Assembly: GCA_964560875.1 (NCBI GenBank)
Contig: CAZLMW010000020.1
Location: 17,780-81,779 of the forward strand
DNA length: 64,000 nt
Direction of reading: 5' to 3'
DNA from: CAZLMW01 sp964560875
GTDB lineage: Bacteria > Myxococcota_A > UBA9042
The position numbers and the translations under genes are program-made. Shown piece by piece: positions 26,606 through 35,354 of this stretch. The stretch's first letter is position 1; each line of letters starts with the position of its first letter. The notes beneath the pieces were generated by a model. It saw nothing but the letters and a program-made list of their open reading frames with translations. It was not told the DNA's origin and searched no databases.

Positions 26606-27256
26606 TCAATATTCAACGAGCACGTCGTCAAGGGACTTGCGCTCGATCGCCGGCACATGGCAGTTCGCCGCAGGATAACCGACCGGCAACAACAAGTAGG
26701 CGCGTTCGTTCGATGGCCGCTTGAGCAGGTCGGCGAGAAACCGCATTGGCGCCGGCGTGTGGGTGAGCGTGGCCAATCCGGCTTCGTGCAGCGCGGCGAT
26801 CAACATGCCCGAGGCGATGCCGACCGATTCCTGGACGTAGTAGTTCTTGCTGCCATCCGGGGCGCGTTGGTGGGCAAAGATCACGATCAGCGCCGGAGCG
26901 TCTTCGAGAAACGGCTTGTTTGCATCGGTGCCGAAGGGCTGCAGCTGATCGAGCCATTCGTCGGGCGCGCGATGGTCGTAAAATGCCTGTTCTTCGGCCT
27001 CGGCCGCCTCTCGGATGCTGCTTTTCAGGGCGGGATCGGTCACCAGGCAGAACGTCCACGGCTGCTTGTGAGCGCCCGATGGGGCCTGCGCGGCGGCGTG
27101 GATGCAGCGGCGCACGACGTCGATCGGCACAGGATCGCGGCTGAAGTGGCGCACCGATCGACGGTCTTGGTGCCGCTTGAAGATCGCCTCTGAACGTTCC
27201 CGCATCGTGGTTTCTTCGAGCTTTTCGTAGGGGAGCGGGACCATGCGTGCGGACAT
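26606..27256 (-). CDS. Nitroreductase-family flavoprotein of the iodotyrosine deiodinase (IYD) type
   Basis: A 216-residue FMN enzyme. RRSVRHF near the N-terminus and APSGAHKQPWTF are the FMN-binding signatures shared with mammalian iodotyrosine deiodinase and BluB. The C-terminal half (ESVGIASGMLIAAL, LPVGYP, ERKSLDD) also follows IYD rather than generic NfsA/NfsB. The active-site lid residues that hold the iodotyrosine zwitterion in IYD appear conserved as Glu and Tyr in EQAFY and Lys in NKPFLEDAP. The predicted reaction is reductive dehalogenation of halotyrosines or a related phenol; this is family inference. GGAGGAA lies upstream of the ATG. It heads a two-gene unit with the multihaem cytochrome and is divergent from purQ across 125 bases. 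Confidence 0.8.
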   Translation of the reverse strand: MSARMVPLPYEKLEETTMRERSEAIFKRHQDRRSVRHFSRDPVPIDVVRRCIHAAAQAPSGAHKQPWTFCLVTDPALKSSIREAAEAEEQAFYDHRAPDEWLDQLQPFGTDANKPFLEDAPALIVIFAHQRAPDGSKNYYVQESVGIASGMLIAALHEAGLATLTHTPAPMRFLADLLKRPSNERAYLLLPVGYPAANCHVPAIERKSLDDVLVEY

Positions 27257-27381
27257 CGATGTTCCTCCGACACCACTTACATAACACGGTTGCGTGGGTC
27301 TCAGCGGTGTGTTACGCCGCGCCGCAAGACGGCTGAGTGGTCATGGACACCCCATGGCGAAGGTCGTCAGGCAGGCGCCAA

Positions 27382-28188
27382 ATGGGCCGACCACCCGTGC
27401 TTGTTTTGCACGCCACCGGGACCAACAGGGACCGTGAGGCTGCGCGTGCCATTGCCCTTGCTGGGGGCGCCCCCGACATTGTGCACGTCAATCGCCTGCT
27501 GCGCGGCGACGTGCGGCTCGACGACTACGCCATGCTCGTCATTCCGGGCGGGTTCTCGTTTGGCGACGACCTCGGCGCGGGCAAGCTGTGGGCGGCGATG
27601 CTCCGCGAAAGGGTTGGGGATGCCCTCGACGGGTTCGTGGCAGCCAACAAGCCGGTTATCGGGATCTGCAACGGCTTCCAGGTGCTCGTGAAGAGCGGCC
27701 TGCTGCCCGGCCCGCTGGGGGAAGACGTCGCTGACGCCTCGAGCTTCGCGCCCCAGACCGCGACCCTGACCCGCAACGAACGACTTCATTTCGAATGCCG
27801 ATGGGTGCACCTCGCTGCCAACCAGCGGAGCGATTGTGTCTTCACCCGCGACCTCGACGAGCTGATTCACTGCCCCATCGCGCATGGCGAAGGGCGGTTC
27901 GTCACGATCGACGACGCCACGCTGGACCGAATCGAAGGCGCGGGCCTCGTCGCGCTGCGCTACGTCAACGCAGACGGCTCCGACGCCGATGGTTGGCCGC
28001 ACAACCCCAACGGGTCGCTGCACAACATCGCCGGCATCACCAACCAGCAAGGCAACGTGCTCGGGCTGATGCCCCACCCCGAAGATCATATCGACCCCCT
28101 GCAGCATCCCGGACGCCACCGGGGATTGTCCGGGCAGCTTGGCCTGCCGCTTTTCACCGCCGGCGTACGCCACGCGGCATCGGTTTGA
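27382..28188 (+). CDS. purQ: Phosphoribosylformylglycinamidine synthase, glutaminase subunit PurQ
   Basis: Supplies ammonia from glutamine to PurL for the FGAR to FGAM step. The protein is 268 residues from the ATG at 27382. The class I amidotransferase nucleophile Cys is in GICNGFQVLVKSG, and the His/Glu pair is in LMPHPEDH. GGFSFGDDLGAGK is the family oxyanion segment. The upstream GTG at 27337 and ATG at 27343 would add a non-homologous leader; starting at 27382 gives the family-like MGRPPVLVLHATG. It is first in the purine cluster, 51 bases before purA. No purine riboswitch or PUR box could be recognised in the 125 bases separating it from the divergent flavoprotein gene. Confidence 0.92.
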   Translation: MGRPPVLVLHATGTNRDREAARAIALAGGAPDIVHVNRLLRGDVRLDDYAMLVIPGGFSFGDDLGAGKLWAAMLRERVGDALDGFVAANKPVIGICNGFQVLVKSGLLPGPLGEDVADASSFAPQTATLTRNERLHFECRWVHLAANQRSDCVFTRDLDELIHCPIAHGEGRFVTIDDATLDRIEGAGLVALRYVNADGSDADGWPHNPNGSLHNIAGITNQQGNVLGLMPHPEDHIDPLQHPGRHRGLSGQLGLPLFTAGVRHAASV

Positions 28189-28239
28189 CGACCTGACCGG
28201 GCCGCAGCGCGTTCCGCCGTATCCACCCGTGAGCAAAAG

Positions 28240-29562
28240 ATGTCGGTAACAGCAGTCGTGGGCGCCCAGTGGGGTGACGAGGGCAAAGGACGCGTTGTCG
28301 ATTGGCTCGCCCAGCGCGCCGAGATGGTGATCCGCTTCCAGGGCGGCGACAACGCCGGCCACACCGTCGTGAACGAATACGGGCTGTTCAAGCTGCACAT
28401 CGTCCCCTCGGGCATCTTCAACCCGAACACGGCCTGCATCGTCGGCACCGGCTGCGTGGTCAATCCTGAAGGCCTGCTGGACGAGCTCGCGCAGATCGAA
28501 GCGGCCAATGTCAGCACCGCTAATCTGTGGCTAAGCGAGCGGGCCCACGTCGTTTTGCCCTGGCATCGCGCACTCGACGGGGCGGAAGAGGCGAGCAGGA
28601 CAACCGGCGCCAAGATCGGCACCACCAAGCGCGGGATCGGGCCTTGCTACACCGACAAGACGTCGCGTCGCGGGCTCCGACTCGGTGATATCCTGCGTCC
28701 CGATGTCGCGCGGGCCCGGCTGGAAGCGCTGCTGCCGCTCAAGAACCGGGAGTTGGCTCACTACGGGCTGCCCGAAGCCAAGCTCGACGATCTCGTTGCG
28801 CTGGTCGACAGCTGGCGGGAATCGGTCGGCCACCGGATTGTCGACACCGTCCCGATGGTTCGCGACGCTGTGCGAGGCGGCAAGAACGTGCTGCTCGAAG
28901 GGCAACTCGGGGTGATGCGCGACCTCGACTGGGGCATGTACCCGTACGTGACCTCGTCCAACCCCACGGCGGCCTATGCGGCGGCCGGTGCCGGGATGCC
29001 TGCGACGGCCATCACCGACGTTATCGGCGTGGTCAAGGCTTACTCGACGTCGGTCGGTGGGGGCCCGCTGCCGACCGAATTGCTCGACGCGACCGGCGAA
29101 AAACTCCGCGAGCTCGGCCAGGAGTACGGCGCAACGACCGGACGGCCTCGGCGCTGCGGGTGGTTTGACGGCGTCGCGATTTCGTACGCCGCCTGGCTCA
29201 ACGGATTCAGCGGCCTCGCCGTCACGAAGCTCGACGTGCTCGACCGGTTCGACGAGCTGAAGATCTGCAGCGCGTACGAGCTGGACGGCGAGCGAATCGA
29301 CCGCGTGCCCGACACCGCCGACCTCGCGCGCGTCACGCCGGTCTACGAGACCTGGCCCGGTTGGATGTCCGACACCCGCAAGGCCACCTGTTGGGACGAT
29401 TTGCCCAAGCCTGCGCGCGCATTTTTGCACCGCATTTCGCAGCTCGCTGGCGTTCCTATCGCCATGGTCTCCGTGGGGCCCGAGCGGGAAAGCCTGGTCG
29501 TCATGACCGGCAGCGAAGACGTCGCTGGCGACGGTTCAGCAGTGAATGGAGGCGCGGCATGA
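28240..29562 (+). CDS. purA: Adenylosuccinate synthetase
   Basis: Catalyses IMP + aspartate + GTP to adenylosuccinate, the first committed AMP step. At 440 residues it has the usual length. The N-terminal GTP/IMP loop is GAQWGDEGKGR with the catalytic Asp, followed by QGGDNAGHTVV and GTTKRGIGPCY, all diagnostic. SVGGGPLPTEL and the C-terminal DELKICSAYEL also match the family. Its TGA overlaps the purB ATG (ATGA), so the two AMP-branch enzymes are translationally coupled. Placement inside the IMP operon means the whole AMP branch is under common control. Confidence 0.97.
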   Translation: MSVTAVVGAQWGDEGKGRVVDWLAQRAEMVIRFQGGDNAGHTVVNEYGLFKLHIVPSGIFNPNTACIVGTGCVVNPEGLLDELAQIEAANVSTANLWLSERAHVVLPWHRALDGAEEASRTTGAKIGTTKRGIGPCYTDKTSRRGLRLGDILRPDVARARLEALLPLKNRELAHYGLPEAKLDDLVALVDSWRESVGHRIVDTVPMVRDAVRGGKNVLLEGQLGVMRDLDWGMYPYVTSSNPTAAYAAAGAGMPATAITDVIGVVKAYSTSVGGGPLPTELLDATGEKLRELGQEYGATTGRPRRCGWFDGVAISYAAWLNGFSGLAVTKLDVLDRFDELKICSAYELDGERIDRVPDTADLARVTPVYETWPGWMSDTRKATCWDDLPKPARAFLHRISQLAGVPIAMVSVGPERESLVVMTGSEDVAGDGSAVNGGAA

Positions 29563-30974
29563 GCGCGGTTGGATTTGATGTCTACCAGTCGCCGTTTTCG
29601 TGGCGATACGGCAGCGATGCCATGCGAGCGTGGTGGGGGCAACGCAACAAGCGGTTGCTCTGGCGCCGTATCTGGATCGCCCTGGCCGAAGCGCAGTCGA
29701 CGGTGGGCCTGGTTTCCGAGGCCCAGCTCGCTGACATCACGTCGCAGCGAGACAATATTGATATCGCGCGCGCCCACGCGATCGAGGCCGAGATTCGCCA
29801 CGACCTGATGGCCGAGGTGAAGACGTACGCGGAACAATGCCCGGTCGGCGGCGGAATTCTGCACCTCGGCGCGACGTCGATGGATGTGGAGGACAACGCC
29901 GATGCGCTACGGATTCGCGGCGCCCTCGACCTGGTGATCGATTCGCTCTCCGGATTGCTCGGTACGCTCTGCGACAAGGTGGACGCGCTCGCCGATGTCG
30001 CCACGATGGCGTTTACGCACCTACAGCCGGCCGAACCGACGACGATGGGCTACCGGCTCGCCCAGTATGCCCAAGACCTGAGCGTTGACCTCGACGACCT
30101 GCGGGCCATCCGGGCCAGCATCAAGGGCAAAGGCTTCAAGGGGGCCGCGGGCACGTCCGCTTCCTACATGCAGCTTCTCGCGGGAACCGGCGTCACAACG
30201 TTGCAGTTCGAGTCGCGGATCATGGGCGCCCTCGAGCTGCCGGCGATGGATGTGGCCACGCAGACCTACGCCCGCAAGCAGGATTACCGCGTCGTTTCGG
30301 CGCTCGCCTCGGTCGGCCAGTCGCTCTACAAGTTCGCCGCGGACGTGCGCATCTTGCAGAGCCCACCGCTCGGCGAATGGGGCGAGCCGTTTGGATCTCG
30401 CCAGGTCGGTTCCAGCGCGATGCCGTTCAAGCGCAACCCGATCGACGCCGAGAACATCGACTCGGTTACGCGCCTGCTCGCCGCCCTGCCCCGCGTGGCC
30501 TGGGACAACGCGGCGCACAGCTATCTCGAGCGCACGTTGGACGACTCGGCCAACCGCCGATCCGTGCTCCCCGAGGCGTTTCTCATCGTCGACCACGCCA
30601 TCGCCCGCGCGGTGAAGATCCTCAACGGACTGCGCATCGATGAGCGAGCCGCCGAGCATCTGCTCGCCGTGTACGGGCCCTTCGCCGCGACCGAGCGCGT
30701 CATGATGGAAGTGGCGCGCCGCGGCGGTGACCGGCAGCACCTGCACGAGGTGATTCGCACCCATTCGCTGCAAGCGTGGGCCGCCATTCGAGAAGGCGCC
30801 GACAACCCGTTGCTCGGCCGCCTGCAAGCCGACCCGGACATCAGCGCCAAGGCCACCGCCGATGAGATCGCCGGTTGGCTCGATGCTGTCGATTATGTCG
30901 GCGACGCCCCGCTCCGCGCCCGCAACCTCGCGGCGACGATCCGTACCCAACTCGCGCCTGTCTCGCAGGCGTAA
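29559..30974 (+). CDS. purB: Adenylosuccinate lyase
   Basis: Acts twice in the pathway, cleaving SAICAR to AICAR and adenylosuccinate to AMP, each time releasing fumarate. The protein is 471 residues. The fumarase/aspartase superfamily signature is GSSAMPFKRNPIDAEN with the mobile-loop Ser, and THLQPAEPTTMG carries the substrate-site His. The start is the ATG at 29559 overlapping the purA stop, with GGAGG six bases ahead; the longer in-frame extension upstream lies inside purA and is rejected. The tail (TIRTQLAPVSQA) is normal. It lies 53 bases before purC. Confidence 0.96.
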   Translation: MSAVGFDVYQSPFSWRYGSDAMRAWWGQRNKRLLWRRIWIALAEAQSTVGLVSEAQLADITSQRDNIDIARAHAIEAEIRHDLMAEVKTYAEQCPVGGGILHLGATSMDVEDNADALRIRGALDLVIDSLSGLLGTLCDKVDALADVATMAFTHLQPAEPTTMGYRLAQYAQDLSVDLDDLRAIRASIKGKGFKGAAGTSASYMQLLAGTGVTTLQFESRIMGALELPAMDVATQTYARKQDYRVVSALASVGQSLYKFAADVRILQSPPLGEWGEPFGSRQVGSSAMPFKRNPIDAENIDSVTRLLAALPRVAWDNAAHSYLERTLDDSANRRSVLPEAFLIVDHAIARAVKILNGLRIDERAAEHLLAVYGPFAATERVMMEVARRGGDRQHLHEVIRTHSLQAWAAIREGADNPLLGRLQADPDISAKATADEIAGWLDAVDYVGDAPLRARNLAATIRTQLAPVSQA

Positions 30975-31027
30975 CCAAAAGGCCACCGAAGACGCCCATT
31001 GAGGCGCATCCAACCCCGGAGAATACG

Positions 31028-31984
31028 ATGCTCGACGTTGCGACCCTGGTTGCTGCCGGCAAGACGCCGCTTCTCAAGACCAACCTGCATGGTGTTGGCG
31101 AACGAACCCAAGGCAAAGTCCGCGACATCTACGTCGACAACGGCAAGCGCCTGCTCGTGGCCACGGACCGCTTTTCGGCGTTTGACCGTGTGCTTGGGGC
31201 CATCCCCCACCGCGGCCAGGTACTTACGTTGCTGAGCGCGTGGTGGTTTCATCGCCTCCAGGACGTCGTCGCCAACCACATGGTCGATATCCTCGATCCC
31301 AACGTGATGGTCTGCAAAGACGCCGAGCCGCTGCCGGTCGAGGTCATCGTGCGCGGCTACATCACCGGCGTCACGCCCACGTCGCTGTGGACGCTGTACA
31401 GCAATGGTGTCGAAAAGCCGTACGGCCTGACGTTGCCCGCCGGGCTCAAGAAGAACGACAAGCTCGCCGAGCCGGTGATTACGCCGACCACGAAGGGCCA
31501 CGCCGGACAACGCGATGAGCGCCTGACCGAGGCGGAGGTCGTGAGCACCGGGCTCATCAGCGCCGAGCTGTGGCAGAAGGTCCGCACCGCGGCGCTCGCG
31601 CTGTTCAACAAGGGCACCGAAATCGCGGCGGCCGGCGGCTTGATTCTCGTCGACACGAAGTACGAGTTCGGTCTTATCAACGGCGAACTGACCCTCATCG
31701 ACGAGGTCCATACGCCCGATTCGTCGCGGTTCTGGAAGGCGGCTGACTACGAAAAGGCGATCGTCGAGGGACGCGAGCCGGAAGGGTTCAGCAAGGAGTT
31801 CCTGCGGCTCTGGCTCAAGGGTCAGGGCTTTGATGGCGACGGCGAGGCCCCCACGGTTCCCGAGGAGCTGCTGGCCAAGGCTGCCCAGCGCTACATTGCG
31901 GTCTTCGAGGCGCTTACCGGTTCGGATTTTCGTCCGGCCCCGCTCCCCGCAAACGATCGCATCACCAACAACCTCTACCGCTAG
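31028..31984 (+). CDS. purC: Phosphoribosylaminoimidazole-succinocarboxamide synthase (SAICAR synthetase)
   Basis: Joins CAIR and aspartate with ATP to form SAICAR. The protein is 318 residues, the longer bacterial/fungal form. The N-terminal GKVRDIY and ATDRFSAFD motifs and the C-terminal LIDEVHTPDSSRFW segment are diagnostic, with VRGYITG in the middle. The start at 31028 follows directly on the family pattern; the extension upstream overlaps purB and is rejected. It is followed 30 bases later by purE, its substrate supplier. Confidence 0.96.
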   Translation: MLDVATLVAAGKTPLLKTNLHGVGERTQGKVRDIYVDNGKRLLVATDRFSAFDRVLGAIPHRGQVLTLLSAWWFHRLQDVVANHMVDILDPNVMVCKDAEPLPVEVIVRGYITGVTPTSLWTLYSNGVEKPYGLTLPAGLKKNDKLAEPVITPTTKGHAGQRDERLTEAEVVSTGLISAELWQKVRTAALALFNKGTEIAAAGGLILVDTKYEFGLINGELTLIDEVHTPDSSRFWKAADYEKAIVEGREPEGFSKEFLRLWLKGQGFDGDGEAPTVPEELLAKAAQRYIAVFEALTGSDFRPAPLPANDRITNNLYR

Positions 31985-32014
31985 CAAACGCTGGCTCCAA
32001 AGGAGAAGTCCACG

Positions 32015-32500
32015 ATGAGTTTCTGTCCAATCATCATGGGTTCCCGCTCGGACCTGGCTCACGGCGAGAAGATCGCCGAGGCCCTCGCGGAGTTTGGAAT
32101 CGAGTCGCAAATCCGTGTCGCGTCTGCTCACAAGGCACCGGAATTCCTGTTGAATGTGTTGCGTCTGTATAAAGAGGATGTGCGCCCGAAGGTGTATATC
32201 ACCATCGCCGGGCGCTCCAACGCACTCAGCGCGCTCGTCGACGCCCAGGTCACCGCGCCTTGCATCGCTTGCCCGCCGTACTCCGACAAGTTTGGTGGCT
32301 CGGACATCTTCAGCTCGCTGCGGATGCCGTCTGGTGTCGCGCCAGCTGTTGTTGTCAATCCCGGTGGCGCAGCCCTCGTGGCGGCCAAGATCTTCGGCCT
32401 GACCAACCCCGAGATCGCTGAGCGCGTCGCCCAGATGCGTTGCGAGATGGCCGACAAGATCCAACGCGACGACGCCGCGCTTTCTGGTGGTGATGCGTGA
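32015..32500 (+). CDS. purE: N5-independent (class II) AIR carboxylase PurE
   Basis: Makes CAIR from AIR. At 161 residues it is a stand-alone PurE. The sequence carries class II features: GSRSDLAHGEKI (class I enzymes lack this His-Gly-Glu-Lys pattern), RVASAHKAPEF with SAHK in place of SAHR, and YITIAGRSNALS followed by IACPPYSDKFGG and SSLRMPSG. Class II enzymes use CO2 directly and need no PurK; consistently, no purK is present anywhere in the cluster. AGGAG lies nine bases before the ATG. The stop overlaps the purF GTG start (GTGA). Confidence 0.92.
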   Translation: MSFCPIIMGSRSDLAHGEKIAEALAEFGIESQIRVASAHKAPEFLLNVLRLYKEDVRPKVYITIAGRSNALSALVDAQVTAPCIACPPYSDKFGGSDIFSSLRMPSGVAPAVVVNPGGAALVAAKIFGLTNPEIAERVAQMRCEMADKIQRDDAALSGGDA

Positions 32501-34068
32501 GCGATTTTCCGGCCGATAACGTCCTCGGCGACGAGGGGCCCAAAGAAGCGTGTGGCGTGTTCGGCGCCTACACCTGGGCACATGAGCGCATCGACGTCGC
32601 TCGCTTGGCGTTTTTTGCGCAATTTGCCCAACAACATCGCGGCCAGGAGTCGGCCGGAATCGCGACCAGCAACGGCCGCAACGCCAAGATCCACAAGGGC
32701 ATGGGGCTGGTCACGCAGGTCTTCAACAACGACAACCTCGCGCCGCTGCAAGGCCACCTGTGCATCGGTCACAACCGCTATTCGACGACCGGCGGCAGTC
32801 ACCTGGCCAATGCGCAGCCGTACCTCATCGAGACAATGCACGGGCCGCTCGCCGTTGGTCACAACGGCAACCTGACCAACACCACATCCCTGCGCACGGC
32901 GCTGTTGAAGCGGGGCGTGGGGCTGATTTCATCGACAGACAGCGAGGTCATCACGCAGATGCTGGCCGCGCCTCCCGCCGGTGGTGAACCCAACGGGGCC
33001 GACTGGCTCAAGCGGATCGAGGGCCTGATGCGCGCGGCTGATGGCGCGTATTCGGTCGTTGTGCTGACCCGCGATGCCGTGTGGGCGTTCCGCGATGCGG
33101 CGGGGCTGCGGCCTCTTTGTGTCGGCGAATTGATGGGCGATGCGGGTCGCGCGCTCGGTTACGCCGTGGCCAGCGAATCATGCGCCTTGGCCACAATCGG
33201 CGCCCGCTACCTGCGCGAAGTACAGCCCGGTGAAGTGGTGCGCCTCGACGCGCGGGGGCTGCACAGCTTCCCCGTGATGACCGAGGAGAAGGATCCGGCC
33301 CTTTGCGTGTTCGAATACGTCTACTTCGCGCGTCCGGACACCAGCTTGGAAGAGCAGACGGTGCACGATGTCCGACAACGCCTCGGCGCCAAGCTCTGGG
33401 AAGAGTCCCCCTGCGAAGCCGACGTCGTCATCGGCGTGCCCGACTCTGCGACCCCAGCAGCCATCGGCTATGCCGTTGCGTCTGGGATCCCGTATAGCGA
33501 GGGCCTCACCAAGAACCGGTACATCGGTCGCACGTTCATCGAGCCGTCCGATCGCCTCCGTCGCTCGCGTGTCACGCTCAAATACAACCCGCTGCGGGCC
33601 AACCTCGAAGGCAAGCGCGTTGTGCTCGTCGACGACTCGATCGTGCGCGGCAACACCATTGGACCGCTCGTTCGGCTGATTCGTGATGGCGGCGGCGCGG
33701 CCGAGGTGCACGTTCGGGTGAGCTCGCCACCGGTCGCACATCCCTGCTTTATGGGCGTGGATATGGCCACGTACGAGGAGCTTATCGGCCACCGCATGAC
33801 GGTCGACGAGATCCGCGAGTTCATCGGCGCTGACAGCCTGGGTTACCTGACCGTCGACGGCATGATGAACGCGGTGCGGTCCGGGATCGAAAAGCCCGAA
33901 AGCTGCGGCCACTGCAACGCGTGTTTCAGCGGCGACTACCCCCTCGATGTGAGCGAATGGCTCTCGGTCGCCAACCGCAAGAACGCGTTTGAATCCGGCG
34001 GGTCACGACGGGCCGACAGCGTCCGTTCGACAGGTCGCATCCCGCGTCAAGGCGATCCGGTCAACTGA
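32497..34068 (+). CDS. purF: Amidophosphoribosyltransferase (Fe-S type PurF)
   Basis: Commits PRPP to purines by forming phosphoribosylamine with glutamine as donor. The protein is 523 residues. The N-terminal nucleophile Cys is residue 19 in EACGVFGAY, behind a propeptide of 18 residues that must be removed. The phosphoribosyl-transfer site is VVLVDDSIVRGNT. Four Cys residues match the 4Fe-4S ligands of the Bacillus-type enzyme: Cys in LCVFEYVYFARPD, Cys in VAHPCFMG, and the pair in CNACFSGDYP. The GTG start overlaps the purE stop, and the stop overlaps purD by one base (TGATG). Confidence 0.95.
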   Translation: MSDFPADNVLGDEGPKEACGVFGAYTWAHERIDVARLAFFAQFAQQHRGQESAGIATSNGRNAKIHKGMGLVTQVFNNDNLAPLQGHLCIGHNRYSTTGGSHLANAQPYLIETMHGPLAVGHNGNLTNTTSLRTALLKRGVGLISSTDSEVITQMLAAPPAGGEPNGADWLKRIEGLMRAADGAYSVVVLTRDAVWAFRDAAGLRPLCVGELMGDAGRALGYAVASESCALATIGARYLREVQPGEVVRLDARGLHSFPVMTEEKDPALCVFEYVYFARPDTSLEEQTVHDVRQRLGAKLWEESPCEADVVIGVPDSATPAAIGYAVASGIPYSEGLTKNRYIGRTFIEPSDRLRRSRVTLKYNPLRANLEGKRVVLVDDSIVRGNTIGPLVRLIRDGGGAAEVHVRVSSPPVAHPCFMGVDMATYEELIGHRMTVDEIREFIGADSLGYLTVDGMMNAVRSGIEKPESCGHCNACFSGDYPLDVSEWLSVANRKNAFESGGSRRADSVRSTGRIPRQGDPVN

Positions 34069-35351
34069 TGGCTCACGTGTTGGTCATCGGCGGCGGCGGC
34101 CGCGAACACGCGCTGGCATGGAAGCTGGCGCAGTCGCCTGTGGTGGCGCGTGTCTCTGTGGCGCCGGGAAACGGCGGAACCGAAGGGGGCAAGATCGCGC
34201 GCTGCGACGTCGATGTTCGGCACTTCGACACGCTCATCGGCTGGTGCAAGGCCGAAGACGTCGCGCTGGTCGTCGTTGGTCCCGAAGCGCCGCTTGCGGA
34301 CGGCATTTCCGACGCGCTAACGGCAGCAGGTGTCGCCTGTTTTGGGCCGAAGAAGGCGTGCGCTCGTATCGAAGCCAGCAAGTCGTTCGCCAAGCGCTTC
34401 ATGGTGGAACACGGCATCCCGACCGCCGCGTGCGAGACGGTGACCACGGCCGAACAGGGCCATGCCTGGCTCGACGCCCATCCCGGGCCGATCGTGGTCA
34501 AGGCGTCGGGGTTGGCTGCGGGAAAGGGCGTGATCGTCTGCGATGACGCGTCGCAAGCGCAGGCGGCCGTTGACGTGCTCATGGTCGACCGAATGTTCGG
34601 TGACGCGGCCGACGAGGTCCTGCTCGAAGAACGGCTCGAGGGCCCCGAGGTTTCGGTGTTGGCGTTGTGCGATGGAAAAACCGCCGTCGCGATGCCCGCA
34701 GCGCAAGATCACAAGCGCGCGTACGACGGCGACGAGGGGCCGAACACCGGCGGCATGGGCGCGTACGCTCCGGCGCCGGTCGTGTCCGCCGAGCTGCTCA
34801 AGTCGATCGAGGCGACCGTCTTGCAGCCCGTTGTGGACGGATTCGCGTCCCGGGGCACGCCTTACGTCGGCGTGCTTTTTGCCGGCCTGATGCTGACCGC
34901 CGACGGCGTACGGGTGCTCGAATTCAACTGCCGGTTCGGTGACCCCGAGACGCAAGTCGTGCTCCCGCTGCTCCAAACCGACCTGTTCACTGTCCTGCAA
35001 GCTTGCGTGCGCGGATCCCTGGCCGAGATGACCGTCGCGTGGTCCGACCGCTCAGCGGCGACCGTCGTCGCGGCGTCCGGTGGCTATCCGGCCAAGTACG
35101 AGAAGGGCAAGACCATCGTCGGCACCGATGCGGCCGGCGAGCTCACCGACACGACGGTTTTTCATGCCGGAACGCGGCGCGAAGCCGATGTCCTCGTGAC
35201 GTCGGGCGGGCGCGTGTTGGCGGTCACCGGGGTCGGAAGCGATGTCGGCGAGGCGATCGAGCGCGCGTACAGCGGCATCGGCGAGATCCATTTCGAGGGT
35301 ATCCACCACCGGACCGACATCGGCTGGCGGGCTCTCAGGGACGACGTGTAG
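34068..35351 (+). CDS. purD: Phosphoribosylamine-glycine ligase (GAR synthetase)
   Basis: Ligates glycine to phosphoribosylamine with ATP, the second pathway step. The protein is 427 residues with the ATP-grasp fold. The N-terminal VLVIGGGGREHALAWKL, the ATP loop KASGLAAGKGV, DHKRAYDGDEGPNTGGMGAY, and the metal site EFNCRFGDPETQ are all present. It starts on the ATG that shares a base with the purF stop and ends four bases before purM. No fusion to PurM or PurN, as in eukaryotes, is present. Confidence 0.97.
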   Translation: MAHVLVIGGGGREHALAWKLAQSPVVARVSVAPGNGGTEGGKIARCDVDVRHFDTLIGWCKAEDVALVVVGPEAPLADGISDALTAAGVACFGPKKACARIEASKSFAKRFMVEHGIPTAACETVTTAEQGHAWLDAHPGPIVVKASGLAAGKGVIVCDDASQAQAAVDVLMVDRMFGDAADEVLLEERLEGPEVSVLALCDGKTAVAMPAAQDHKRAYDGDEGPNTGGMGAYAPAPVVSAELLKSIEATVLQPVVDGFASRGTPYVGVLFAGLMLTADGVRVLEFNCRFGDPETQVVLPLLQTDLFTVLQACVRGSLAEMTVAWSDRSAATVVAASGGYPAKYEKGKTIVGTDAAGELTDTTVFHAGTRREADVLVTSGGRVLAVTGVGSDVGEAIERAYSGIGEIHFEGIHHRTDIGWRALRDDV

Positions 35352-35354
35352 GTC

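Noticed and set aside
27257..27381. Purine riboswitch or PUR box ahead of the purine cluster
   Set aside because: No recognisable purine aptamer core or PurR operator was found by eye in the 125 bases.
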